The position numbers were made by a program, and so were the translations under genes. Below, piece after piece: positions 1-8,099 of a stretch of 61,783 bases of DNA (positions are counted from its first letter, which is position 1; every line of letters begins with the position of its first letter). A model generated the notes under the pieces. That model saw only the letters and a program-made list of their open reading frames with translations. It was not told where the DNA came from and ran no database searches. This DNA comes from Marinomonas spartinae (GTDB lineage: Bacteria > Pseudomonadota > Gammaproteobacteria > Pseudomonadales > Marinomonadaceae). The stretch spans positions 1 through 61,783 of the forward strand of contig NZ_JAEMUI010000029.1 in NCBI RefSeq assembly GCF_016461715.1, in the 5' to 3' direction.

Positions 1-30
1 TTTATGTCGTGCTTAGCGAATGCTAAAAAC

Positions 31-669
31 TTATTTTATTTCAGTAATGAACTCTTCTTTTGGACGACGTACTTTTTTCAAGTTTACCAACCAGTCTCCT
101 TCTTCTGCGCGGTAACCCAGAGGAAGCAGAACAACAGAGCGTAGGCCACGGTCTTGTAGGCCTAATAGTGCATCGATCTCTTCGGGAACGAAGCCTTCCA
201 TTGGTGTGCAATCGACTTTTTCTTCCGCCGCTGCTATCAACGCAGTACCAAGGCCAATATAGGCTTGGCGAGCTGCGTGCTCATAATTCACTTTTTTGTC
301 ACGAGGAGGGTAACTGCTTAGTATCAGCTGGCGATAGTTTTCCCAACCTTCGTTGACGAACCCACGTTCCTCGTTAACTAGGTCGAACATTTTGTTAATA
401 CGTTCTTCTGTATAGTTGTCCCAAGCTGCAAAGACCAGCAAATGAGAGCAATCTGTTAACTGTGCCTGATTCCAAGCATGGGGCAGCATTTTTTCACGCA
501 ATTCTTTATTGGTGATAACAAACACTTCATAGGGCTGGAGGCCGCTTGAGGTTGCTGTTAGACGAATTGCCTCAAGAATACGGTCCACCTTCTCCTGCGG
601 TACCGATTTTTCAGGATTCATTTTCTTAGTTGCGTAGCGCCATGATAACTGTTCTAACAAATTCGACAT
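31..669 (-). CDS. NAD(P)H-dependent nitroreductase, NfsB-like
   Basis: This 212-residue protein belongs to the FMN-dependent nitroreductase family, cytoplasmic homodimers that reduce nitroaromatics, quinones or flavins with NAD(P)H. The N-terminus has the RYATKKMNP stretch that contacts the FMN phosphate, followed by GLQPYEVFVI and, near residue 150, AAEEKVDCTPMEGF, all typical of the NfsB branch. Length is normal and no signal peptide is present. The ATG at 669 is the only reasonable start. It is divergent from sstT across a 292-bp gap in which I see no clear operator. The physiological substrate cannot be told from sequence. Confidence 0.88.
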   Translation of the reverse strand: MSNLLEQLSWRYATKKMNPEKSVPQEKVDRILEAIRLTATSSGLQPYEVFVITNKELREKMLPHAWNQAQLTDCSHLLVFAAWDNYTEERINKMFDLVNEERGFVNEGWENYRQLILSSYPPRDKKVNYEHAARQAYIGLGTALIAAAEEKVDCTPMEGFVPEEIDALLGLQDRGLRSVVLLPLGYRAEEGDWLVNLKKVRRPKEEFITEIK

Positions 670-961
670 TTCGGAATTCCTCGATATATAAGTTTACCCA
701 CAATATGAGGTCTATAATGACGAACTTCAAGTCGAATATGAAGGCGAATTTTAGCGATAGTTTTGAAAAAGCATGAACAAAATAGTTCGGTTCTTGGCAA
801 CATTCTGTTGACGATGAACGCTATGTATCCCTGAGAGGCTTAGTAAGGATAAGCTTAACCATTTGAGCAAATAAAATTCTCATAATTATGCGCCAAAATG
901 GTTCATTTATCCCTCGTGATGTTTTATGGTGCTCCCTCGAAAAATTTGATGGATCTCCCCT

Positions 962-2185
962 ATGACTTCAAATATGAAATCAACGTTGTTTCAGCGTTAT
1001 ATGAATGGCAGTCTCGTATTGCAAATTGTTGTTGGTATTCTGTGTGGTGTTGTCTTAGCGTACGTTTCACCTGATGCGGCCCAATCTGCGGGTGTGTTAG
1101 GCGGCTTTTTTGTCAAAGCCTTGAAAGGGATCGCGCCGATTCTCGTGTTTATCTTAGTCATCGCTTCCATTGCCAACCATAAGCATAATCAGCAAACCTA
1201 TATTCGACCTATTTTAGTACTGTATGCCGTGGGTACCTTGATTGCTGCCATTAGTGCGGTCTTTTTCAGTTATTTGTTTCCGACTAAGTTAAACCTAGTG
1301 GCTGGCGATATTAGTCAATCTGCTCCACAAGGCATACATGATGTCTTGCATACGTTATTTTTTAATATGGTTGATAACCCTGTTAATGCGTTAGTGACAG
1401 GCAATTACATCGGTATATTAACCTGGTCTGTGTGTTTTGGTATCGGCCTGCGCCATGGGTCGGATACAACGAAAGCGTTACTGCAAAATTTAGCTGACAG
1501 TGTTACTCGAGTCGTGGGCTTTGTTATTCGCTTAGCGCCATTTGGTGTGTTTGGTTTAGTATCGAACACCATTGCAACCACAGGTTTTAGTGCACTGTTA
1601 GGTTACTCCCATCTGCTGGCGGTGTTGATTGGTTCGATGCTATTTATTGCCTTGGTCACCAACCCTTTGTTGGTCTTTTTAGCGACGCGAAAAAATCCCT
1701 ACCCTTTAGTTTTTCAATGCTTAAAAGAAAGTGGTGTAACGGCTTTTTTTACGCGCAGTTCCGCTGCCAATATTCCCGTCAATATGGACCTTTGTAAACG
1801 CCTTCAATTGGATGAAGATACCTATTCAGTGTCTATTCCCTTAGGGGCAACCATTAATATGGCAGGTGCGGCGATCACGATTACCGTCCTAACGCTTGCC
1901 GCGGTGAACACATTAGGCATTCCAGTGGATTTTGCTACTGCGATTCTGCTTAGTATTATTGCGGCTATATCGGCTTGTGGTAGCTCTGGTGTGGCTGGGG
2001 GATCTTTATTACTGATTCCTTTGGCTTGTAGCTTATTCAATATCCCCAATGAAGTGGCGATGCAAGTGGTGGCCGTGGGCTTCATTATCGGGGTACTACA
2101 AGACTCGTCAGAAACGGCATTGAACAGTTCGACCGATGTACTCTTTACTGCTGCGGCTTGTCGTTCCGTTACGCGTCATTCGTGA
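962..2185 (+). CDS. sstT: Serine/threonine:sodium symporter SstT
   Basis: A 407-residue polytopic inner-membrane protein of the dicarboxylate/amino acid:cation symporter family that imports serine and threonine with Na+. The diagnostic stretch is TRSSAANIPVNMDLCKRL followed by SIPLGATINMAGAAITI, which form the re-entrant hairpin and substrate site of SstT; CGSSGVAGGSLLLIPLA is the second hairpin. Length matches E. coli SstT. An in-frame ATG four codons in is an alternative start. It is a single-gene unit ending in a strong intrinsic terminator. Confidence 0.94.
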   Translation: MTSNMKSTLFQRYMNGSLVLQIVVGILCGVVLAYVSPDAAQSAGVLGGFFVKALKGIAPILVFILVIASIANHKHNQQTYIRPILVLYAVGTLIAAISAVFFSYLFPTKLNLVAGDISQSAPQGIHDVLHTLFFNMVDNPVNALVTGNYIGILTWSVCFGIGLRHGSDTTKALLQNLADSVTRVVGFVIRLAPFGVFGLVSNTIATTGFSALLGYSHLLAVLIGSMLFIALVTNPLLVFLATRKNPYPLVFQCLKESGVTAFFTRSSAANIPVNMDLCKRLQLDEDTYSVSIPLGATINMAGAAITITVLTLAAVNTLGIPVDFATAILLSIIAAISACGSSGVAGGSLLLIPLACSLFNIPNEVAMQVVAVGFIIGVLQDSSETALNSSTDVLFTAAACRSVTRHS

Positions 2186-2225
2186 GGGACGATTGGGTGT
2201 AGTTCTGTGATATGAAATAGGCTGA

Positions 2226-2252
2226 TAAAAAAACCGCGCCCGCGGTTTTTTT
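2226..2252 (+). terminator. Intrinsic terminator after sstT
   Basis: A GC-rich stem (AACCGCG / CGCGGTT, 2-nt loop) is flanked by A and T tracts, about 40 nt after the sstT stop. The A tract before it could let it work on the opposite strand as well, but no gene there needs it. Confidence 0.88.
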
Positions 2253-2413
2253 ATGCGGCGTGAAGATCGTCTAAGTAGAAATACTGAGTCTTATTACGTA
2301 CTAATCACAATCTGTTTTCGGTATTTATGCGAATTGTTTACAAATTGTTTTCAGAAGATGATGAAACCTGCTTTATCCAATTAAACAATAATAAACAAGC
2401 AGGATGATAATCA

Positions 2414-3499
2414 ATGATCTCTCTTAAGATGACTTCTTTTGTAGCGGCTGCGGCTGTTACCCTCGGTACACTGTCTATGCCTTCTATGGCAGCAGAGCGT
2501 GTTTATAAACTCAAAATGGCAGAATCTTGGACTACCAACTTCCCTATCTTTGGTGATGCGCCTCGTAACATGGTACGTATGGCGGAAGAAATGTCTAAAG
2601 GCCGCTTAAAAATCACCATCGACTCAGCAAACAAACACAAAGCGCCATTAGGTGTGTTTGATATGGTGCGTGCGGGTCAGTACGACATTGGTCACTCTGC
2701 TTCTTATTATTGGAAAGGTAAGGTGCCCAACACCATGTATTTCACCACCATGCCGTTTGGGATGACGGCACCGGAGCAGTATGGTTGGTTTTACTATGGT
2801 GATGGCATGAAGTTGATGGAGAAAGTTTATAAGCCCTTTGGCTTGTTGTCTTTCCCTGGGGGCAATACCGGTGTGCAGATGGGAGGATGGTTTCGTAAAG
2901 AAATCAACTCATTGGATGACTTGAAAGGTCTAAAAATGCGTATTCCAGGGTTTGCTGGTGAAGTGTTAGCGAAGCTAGGTGCCAAACCAACGAACATTCC
3001 ACCTGGTGAGTTATATACGGCTCTTGAGCGTAACACGATTGATGCCTTGGAGTGGGTAGGACCGTCCCTTGATTTGCGCATGGGTTTCCACAAAATTGCG
3101 CCTTACTACTACACAGGTTGGCATGAACCAGCAACTGAGCTTCAGTTCCTAGTAAATGAGCGGACATGGAAAAAACTACCGGACGACCTGCGTGAAATTC
3201 TGCGTGTCTCTATGAAACTGGCCGCTTATGATATGTACATTCAGTCTTACCATGAAAGCGGTGTGAACTGGGCGAAAATGAAATCTGAATACCCAGATAT
3301 TCAGGTTAAGACTTTCCCTACACCAGTTCTAAGCGCCATGAAAAAAGCCAACGAAGAGTTATTGGCGGAAGCGGCTGCGAAAGATCCGTTAACGAAAGAA
3401 ATTATCGATTCCCAAGAAGCTTATATGAAAGTGGCCCGTGTATGGACCAACATTTCTGATCGAGCTTACCTAGAAAGCTTAGACAAAATTGCCGAATAA
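2414..3499 (+). CDS. dctP: TRAP transporter substrate-binding protein DctP
   Basis: A 361-residue periplasmic solute-binding protein of the DctP/TakP group, with an N-terminal signal peptide cleaved near SMA-AER. The GVQMGGWFRKEI motif (about residues 154-165), the later ALEWVGPS segment and the tryptophan-rich pocket resemble the TakP branch that binds 2-oxoacids such as pyruvate. It is the first gene of dctP-dctQ-dctM and is separated from dctQ by 124 nt containing a hairpin, the usual way to make binding protein in excess. The ligand assignment is inference from family resemblance. Confidence 0.9.
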   Translation: MISLKMTSFVAAAAVTLGTLSMPSMAAERVYKLKMAESWTTNFPIFGDAPRNMVRMAEEMSKGRLKITIDSANKHKAPLGVFDMVRAGQYDIGHSASYYWKGKVPNTMYFTTMPFGMTAPEQYGWFYYGDGMKLMEKVYKPFGLLSFPGGNTGVQMGGWFRKEINSLDDLKGLKMRIPGFAGEVLAKLGAKPTNIPPGELYTALERNTIDALEWVGPSLDLRMGFHKIAPYYYTGWHEPATELQFLVNERTWKKLPDDLREILRVSMKLAAYDMYIQSYHESGVNWAKMKSEYPDIQVKTFPTPVLSAMKKANEELLAEAAAKDPLTKEIIDSQEAYMKVARVWTNISDRAYLESLDKIAE

Positions 3500-3510
3500 A
3501 TCTTGATCGC

Positions 3511-3534
3511 GTAGCGGGGGGCGTCCTCCGCTAC
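3511..3534 (+). promoter_or_regulatory. Intercistronic hairpin between dctP and dctQ
   Basis: The arms GTAGCGG (3511-3517) and CCGCTAC (3528-3534) form a stable stem with no T tract after it. Such hairpins usually protect the upstream binding-protein message from 3' exonucleases rather than stop transcription. Confidence 0.6.
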
Positions 3535-3623
3535 TTCGCTCTTTGTAAGCGAGTTAATGCTTACTAAGGACGTTGATTGTTAGGAGTTAGCGTGCCATTA
3601 GGTGTTTTCTAGGAGTCATTTCC

Positions 3624-4163
3624 ATGTTTCTCATCAATTTAGAGCGAGGCATCGCTCGTTTTTCAAATCTACTTGGCGCTATTTCGACCTTATTGTTTAT
3701 CGCCTTGTTATGTAACGTTTTTTATGACGTATTAATGCGTTATTTGTTCAATGATGTGTCCATTGCCATGCAAGAATTAGAATGGCATTTGTATGCGGCT
3801 ATTTTCTTGTTAGGGATTCCTTATGGGATTCAACAGGGTGGTCATGTGCGAGTCGATTTGATCTATGAAAACCAACCGATCAAACGTAAAGCATGGATCG
3901 ATTTGTTTGGCTGCGTCTTTTTCTTATTACCTTTCACCTTGCTGGTTGGCTACTACGGTATTGGTTTTGCCCAAGAATCCTTTGCTCTAGGAGAAACCAG
4001 TGGCGACCCAGGTGGTTTGCCTTATCGCTGGGTTATTAAAGCGGTTATCCCTTTTGCCTTTTTCTCCATGGCGATCAGTGGGGTGGGCATGATGCTGCGT
4101 TCGATTAATGCCATTCGTGGCGTGAGTGAAGAGGGCTTTTCAAACCCTCCTATTCAACATTGA
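3624..4163 (+). CDS. dctQ: TRAP transporter small permease DctQ
   Basis: A 179-residue membrane protein with four predicted transmembrane helices. The conserved DVLMRYLFN at the end of helix 1 and the QELEWHLYAAIFLLG and GGHVRVDLIYE segments are typical of the DctQ small subunit. It pairs with the DctM large subunit encoded next, which carries the Na+-coupled transport pathway. The start ATG follows an AGGAG ribosome-binding site. Confidence 0.9.
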   Translation: MFLINLERGIARFSNLLGAISTLLFIALLCNVFYDVLMRYLFNDVSIAMQELEWHLYAAIFLLGIPYGIQQGGHVRVDLIYENQPIKRKAWIDLFGCVFFLLPFTLLVGYYGIGFAQESFALGETSGDPGGLPYRWVIKAVIPFAFFSMAISGVGMMLRSINAIRGVSEEGFSNPPIQH

Positions 4164-4236
4164 TCTTGAGTCCTGTTTTCTGCAGCGATGTCTTGCAGTG
4201 CTTGCTCTCTTGTTCTGACGGATTAATAGGTCGTTT

Positions 4237-5526
4237 ATGATTGGTATTATCATGTTTTTCGTTGCCCTAGCAATGCTGATGCTGGGGTTCCCCGTTGCTT
4301 TCACCTTTGGTGGGGTCGCCTTAATATTTGGTGTGTTTGCCGAAGGCTTTGACATGTTTGCCTTTATGCCCTTTCGCATACAAAGCTACATGGAAAACAC
4401 CACCATGATGGCGGTGCCCTTGTTTGTTTTTATGGGCATTGTGTTGCAAAAAACACAGTTGGCAGAACAATTATTAGAAGCCATGGGGAAACTGTTTGGT
4501 CGAGTACGTGGTGGCTTGGCGATTTCGACTATTTTGGTGGGTGCATTATTGGCTGCATCAACCGGTGTAGTGGGGGCCAGCGTCGTGGCGATGGGGTTGA
4601 TCTCTTTGCCTGTTATGCTGAAATACAAATACAGCAAATCCCTTGCCTGCGGCACGATTTGCGCCTCAGGTACGCTGGGCCAGATCATTCCACCCTCAAT
4701 TATTTTGATTATCTTAGGAGATGTTTTAGGCATTCCTGTGGGGGATTTATTCCATTCGGCAATGTTGCCGGGGGTGGTACTGATTGGTTGTTATATTGTC
4801 TATATTCTGATTCTGACTTTTCTCAAGCCTGATATGGCGCCAGCCATGCCAGAAGAAGACGATGGGGAAACGCGTTCTCAACAAATTGTCAGTGCGTTAA
4901 AAGCCATCATTCCTCCTTTGGCGTTGGTGCTGGTGGTATTGGGCTCTATCTTTACGGGGATTGCGACACCGACAGAGTCGTCAGCGTTAGGTGGTATGGG
5001 GGCGATTGTATTGTCGTTGCTGTATCGTCAGTTTACTTGGAAGATGCTTTACGACAGTAGTTTAGAAACGGTTAAAGTCACCGCCATGGTGTTTGCTATT
5101 TTGATGGGGGCAACCGCCTTTTCGATGGCTTTTAGCTACACTGGTGGTGATCAAATAGTGGAAGAGGTATTGCTCAATCTACCGGGTGAAAAATGGGGCT
5201 TTATTATTCTCGCCATGGTTGCGATTATGATCCTTGGCTTTTTCATCGATTTTGTGGAAATTGCCTTTATCATTGTGCCGATCTTGGCACCAGTGGCTGA
5301 AGCGCTGGGCATCAACATGTTGTGGTTTGCGATCTTGATTGCGATGAATTTGCAGACATCGTTCTTAACACCACCTTTTGGCTTTAGTCTATTCTATTTA
5401 AAAGGCGTGGCACCGAGCTCCATTCGGACGATGGATATTTATCGTGGGGTAATTCCCTTTATTTTGATCCAAGTGCTAGTGTTGGCCAGCATAATGGTCT
5501 TTCCTGAATGGTATGGAATGGCTTAA
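4237..5526 (+). CDS. dctM: TRAP transporter large permease DctM
   Basis: A 429-residue polytopic inner-membrane protein with about 12 hydrophobic helices, the elevator-type transport subunit of the TRAP system. Family motifs include PLFVFMGIVLQ, GVVGASVVAMGLISLP, SGTLGQIIPPSI and TPTESSALG, and the length is normal. It lies 73 nt after dctQ and is followed by a strong terminator, so the operon is dctPQM only. Confidence 0.93.
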   Translation: MIGIIMFFVALAMLMLGFPVAFTFGGVALIFGVFAEGFDMFAFMPFRIQSYMENTTMMAVPLFVFMGIVLQKTQLAEQLLEAMGKLFGRVRGGLAISTILVGALLAASTGVVGASVVAMGLISLPVMLKYKYSKSLACGTICASGTLGQIIPPSIILIILGDVLGIPVGDLFHSAMLPGVVLIGCYIVYILILTFLKPDMAPAMPEEDDGETRSQQIVSALKAIIPPLALVLVVLGSIFTGIATPTESSALGGMGAIVLSLLYRQFTWKMLYDSSLETVKVTAMVFAILMGATAFSMAFSYTGGDQIVEEVLLNLPGEKWGFIILAMVAIMILGFFIDFVEIAFIIVPILAPVAEALGINMLWFAILIAMNLQTSFLTPPFGFSLFYLKGVAPSSIRTMDIYRGVIPFILIQVLVLASIMVFPEWYGMA

Positions 5527-5573
5527 GCTCCCTTTAGATACCGTAAAACGTTGTCTATGAGCTTCAAACCAGC

Positions 5574-5607
5574 AAACGGGCTAGGTTGTCACTAGCCCGT
5601 TTTTTTA
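5574..5607 (+). terminator. Intrinsic terminator after dctM
   Basis: The perfect 11-bp stem AAACGGGCTAG / CTAGCCCGTTT with a 7-nt loop runs straight into a T tract. It separates the transporter operon from the two-component genes. Confidence 0.92.
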
Positions 5608-5647
5608 CGGATTGGCATGATATAAAAAGAATAAGAAGGACGTCTTT

Positions 5648-7006
5648 GTGGGCTTAAAAAGTAAGATTATCCTTTTAGCAGTCGTCCCTTTGATTGCTTC
5701 GACGGTCATTATTATCTACCTCAGTTTGCAATCTGCTAGGGAACTTGCCGACGAGGAATTGTCTATCTATGAATTCAATTTGATTCATGCCAAAAAAGAA
5801 GCGCTTAAAAGCCATATCAGTATTGCCTTATCCGCGATTCAACCGATTTTAGACAGTGATACGCTAAGTGATGAAGAGGCCAAGGCGGAAGTAAAAAAAG
5901 TGATTAGCCGCCTGCGTTATGGTGAGGATGGTTACTTTTATATTTACAGCAGCACAGGGAAGAATCTCGTTCATCCGACGCAGCCGGAATTGGTAGGGAA
6001 AGATCTTTGGGACTTTCAGGATAAGTCGGGTAACTATTTGATCCAGCACCTCTTGGCGGTTGCCAAAACGGGAGGGGGATTTCATCGTTACTTTTGGGAA
6101 AAGCCTCCCTATATGGATGTGGAGGAGAAGATTGGTTACGCCGTGATGATTGATCGCTGGCATTGGATGCTGGGAACGGGCTTGTATCTTGGTGATGTCT
6201 TTCTCGAATTATCCAAGGCTAAAGCAAATATGGACGCCAACATCCGCCGAAGCTTTTTTTCCGTCAGTGTGGTGGTGACTATCACTGTGATTTTTGTGAT
6301 TTTATTGGGCTTGGCGATTAACCTGCATGAGCACAAATTAGCGGATTCCAAACTCAAAGCCTTGGTACAGCGTTTTATGCGCTTACAAGTGAGTGAGCGG
6401 CGGCGCTTTTCTCGCGAGTTGCACGATGGCATCAATCAGTTACTGGTGTCCTGTAAGTTTCGTATTGAATTGGCTAGCAACAAACTCAACCGTGACCAAG
6501 GTAAAGAGGCTATTGAAGGTGAATTACTTAAAGCGGGTGAACTGATAAACCTCACCATCCAAGAAATTCGTCAGATCTCCCATGATCTTAGGCCAACATT
6601 GCTGGACGATTTGGGGTTAGATACGGCACTTAGCGCGTTGGTCGACCAATTTAGCGAACGCACCAAGGTGTCTGTGAACTATTGCTTTGATGTGTCGTGT
6701 GGCATTCCTGATGAAATAGAAATTGCCTTATATCGGCTATCTCAAGAAGCCTTAACCAATATCGATAAGCATGCCCAAGCCAGCCATGTTTCTCTGCATA
6801 TCAAGCAGTCACGTCAGGATTTGGTGTTCGAATGTCTAGACGATGGTCTTGGTTGTTCTCAGGAATCGGCTTTGTCAAAAGGGATTGGCTTGATCAATAT
6901 GCGTGAGCGAGTGGCACTTATTGGTGGGGACTTTTTTTTAGAGTCCCAGAAAGGCAAAGGCACAAAAGTCCGTGCTATTTTACCGATAGCGCCTAAAATG
7001 GATTAA
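5648..7006 (+). CDS. Cache-domain sensor histidine kinase (NarL/UhpB class)
   Basis: A 452-residue membrane sensor. After an N-terminal helix, residues of about 30-200 form a periplasmic single-Cache domain (GEDGYFYIYSSTG, GKNLVHPTQPELVGKDLWD), a second helix follows at about 205-225, then a HisKA_3 dimerisation helix with the phosphorylated His259 in ELHDGINQ, and a HATPase with LDDGLGCS and GIGLINMRER. The start is GTG with AAGGA eight bases upstream. Single-Cache kinases next to TRAP operons commonly sense the transported carboxylate, so this pair probably controls dctPQM; that link is inferred from position. Confidence 0.9.
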   Translation: MGLKSKIILLAVVPLIASTVIIIYLSLQSARELADEELSIYEFNLIHAKKEALKSHISIALSAIQPILDSDTLSDEEAKAEVKKVISRLRYGEDGYFYIYSSTGKNLVHPTQPELVGKDLWDFQDKSGNYLIQHLLAVAKTGGGFHRYFWEKPPYMDVEEKIGYAVMIDRWHWMLGTGLYLGDVFLELSKAKANMDANIRRSFFSVSVVVTITVIFVILLGLAINLHEHKLADSKLKALVQRFMRLQVSERRRFSRELHDGINQLLVSCKFRIELASNKLNRDQGKEAIEGELLKAGELINLTIQEIRQISHDLRPTLLDDLGLDTALSALVDQFSERTKVSVNYCFDVSCGIPDEIEIALYRLSQEALTNIDKHAQASHVSLHIKQSRQDLVFECLDDGLGCSQESALSKGIGLINMRERVALIGGDFFLESQKGKGTKVRAILPIAPKMD

Positions 7007-7024
7007 AAAAATAAGAGACAAGTC

Positions 7025-7663
7025 ATGACAATAAGCACAAGCATTCGAGTGTTGCTGGTGGACGACCATATGTTGGTGTTAGATGGTTTACAGGCTCGTT
7101 TAGAATTGGAAGCGGATATTAATATTGTTGGGACGGCAGCGAATGGTTTGGAAGCCTTGGAAAAAGCTAAGGTTTTATCGCCAGATTTAGTGCTAATGGA
7201 CGTCTCCATGCCTATTTTAAATGGTTTAGAAGCCACAAAACGTTTTCGCAATGAACAGCCACATATCAAAATTCTGATGCTCAGCATGCACTACGACAAA
7301 GAGTATATTCTGTCTGTGATTCAAGCGGGAGCCAATGGCTATGTGCTCAAAGACGTCTCGTCGGAAGAGCTGATACAAGCCATTAATACAGTATATCAAG
7401 GCGGCACATACTTTAGTTCAAAAGCGACCGACTTGTTATTTGGTCAATTCTCTTCAGCGCCACAAGAAGAGGAGTCACTGACACCAAGGGAAAGTGCGGT
7501 ACTCGCTGAGGTTGCGAATGGGTTATCTAACAAAGAAATCGCCCAACAACTCAATATTAGCGTGAGAACGGTAGAAACCCATCGACAAAATATTAAGCGT
7601 AAGTTGGATATTCACTCGTCTGCAGGTCTGGTGAAATACGCCATTGAACACAATCTTATTTGA
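7025..7663 (+). CDS. LuxR/NarL-family response regulator
   Basis: A 212-residue regulator with a receiver domain (VDDH near residue 12, phospho-acceptor Asp59 in LVLMDVSMP, Lys near 109) and a C-terminal LuxR helix-turn-helix (LTPRESAVLAEVANGLSNKE, then RTVETHRQNIKRKL). It begins 18 nt after the Cache kinase gene and is its evident partner. The likely target is the upstream TRAP operon, which cannot be proven from sequence. Confidence 0.92.
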   Translation: MTISTSIRVLLVDDHMLVLDGLQARLELEADINIVGTAANGLEALEKAKVLSPDLVLMDVSMPILNGLEATKRFRNEQPHIKILMLSMHYDKEYILSVIQAGANGYVLKDVSSEELIQAINTVYQGGTYFSSKATDLLFGQFSSAPQEEESLTPRESAVLAEVANGLSNKEIAQQLNISVRTVETHRQNIKRKLDIHSSAGLVKYAIEHNLI

Positions 7664-7682
7664 TCTTGCGAAAAAGAGGATA

Positions 7683-7732
7683 GCTATATCGACGATCTAA
7701 CAGGAAGGTATTCTTTAGAGGGTCGATATAGC
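7683..7732. terminator. Inverted repeat between convergent genes, possible bidirectional terminator
   Basis: Perfect 11-bp arms GCTATATCGAC (7683-7693) and GTCGATATAGC (7722-7732) are separated by 28 nt. They sit between the 3' ends of the response regulator and fdsD. There is no T tract, so terminator function is uncertain. Confidence 0.4.
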
Positions 7733-7748
7733 GAACTGGATTACGGTT

Positions 7749-7979
7749 TTAGGCTTTGCTTTCCTCAAAAAGCTGTTTACCTGCTTGTAGGGCGGCTGGA
7801 TGCAATGCTGGCCCACCTTGTTCAATATAGTCTTTCAGCATGTTTTTCATGCGTCGTGGCCAAAACTTCTTCACATGGCCTGCGACAATTGTTGCCACAG
7901 CACTTTCATCGCCCGCGCTAATATTATTCTCTGCGATTTGGTTAATCATAGAGATGATACGTTCTTGTTCGTTATGCAT
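7749..7979 (-). CDS. fdsD: Formate dehydrogenase delta subunit FdsD
   Basis: A 76-residue protein matching the small delta subunit or maturation factor of soluble NAD-dependent formate dehydrogenases: an N-terminal MINQIAEN helix, then VAGHVKKFWPRRMKNML and a C-terminal GGPALHPAALQAG, the family hallmark. It follows fdsA by 120 nt that include a strong hairpin. FdsD is needed for active enzyme in related bacteria. The FdsC/FdhD-type sulfurtransferase gene that often lies between fdsA and fdsD is absent here. Confidence 0.88.
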   Translation of the reverse strand: MHNEQERIISMINQIAENNISAGDESAVATIVAGHVKKFWPRRMKNMLKDYIEQGGPALHPAALQAGKQLFEESKA

Positions 7980-8049
7980 AATTAATTCTCGCTAGACTGA
8001 ACTCTCATACGAGGCTTGATCTATGATCACTTGACCAAACCTAGCCAAC

Positions 8050-8085
8050 CGCTTCAGCACAGGATAATGACCGTGTGCTGAAGCG
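8050..8085 (-). promoter_or_regulatory. 12-bp hairpin between fdsA and fdsD
   Basis: Perfect arms CGCTTCAGCACA (8050-8061) and TGTGCTGAAGCG (8074-8085) enclose a 12-nt loop just after the fdsA stop. No U tract follows on the minus strand, so it is better read as an mRNA-stabilising or attenuating element that sets the fdsD level. Confidence 0.6.
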
Positions 8086-8099
8086 TCTGAGGCTATTGT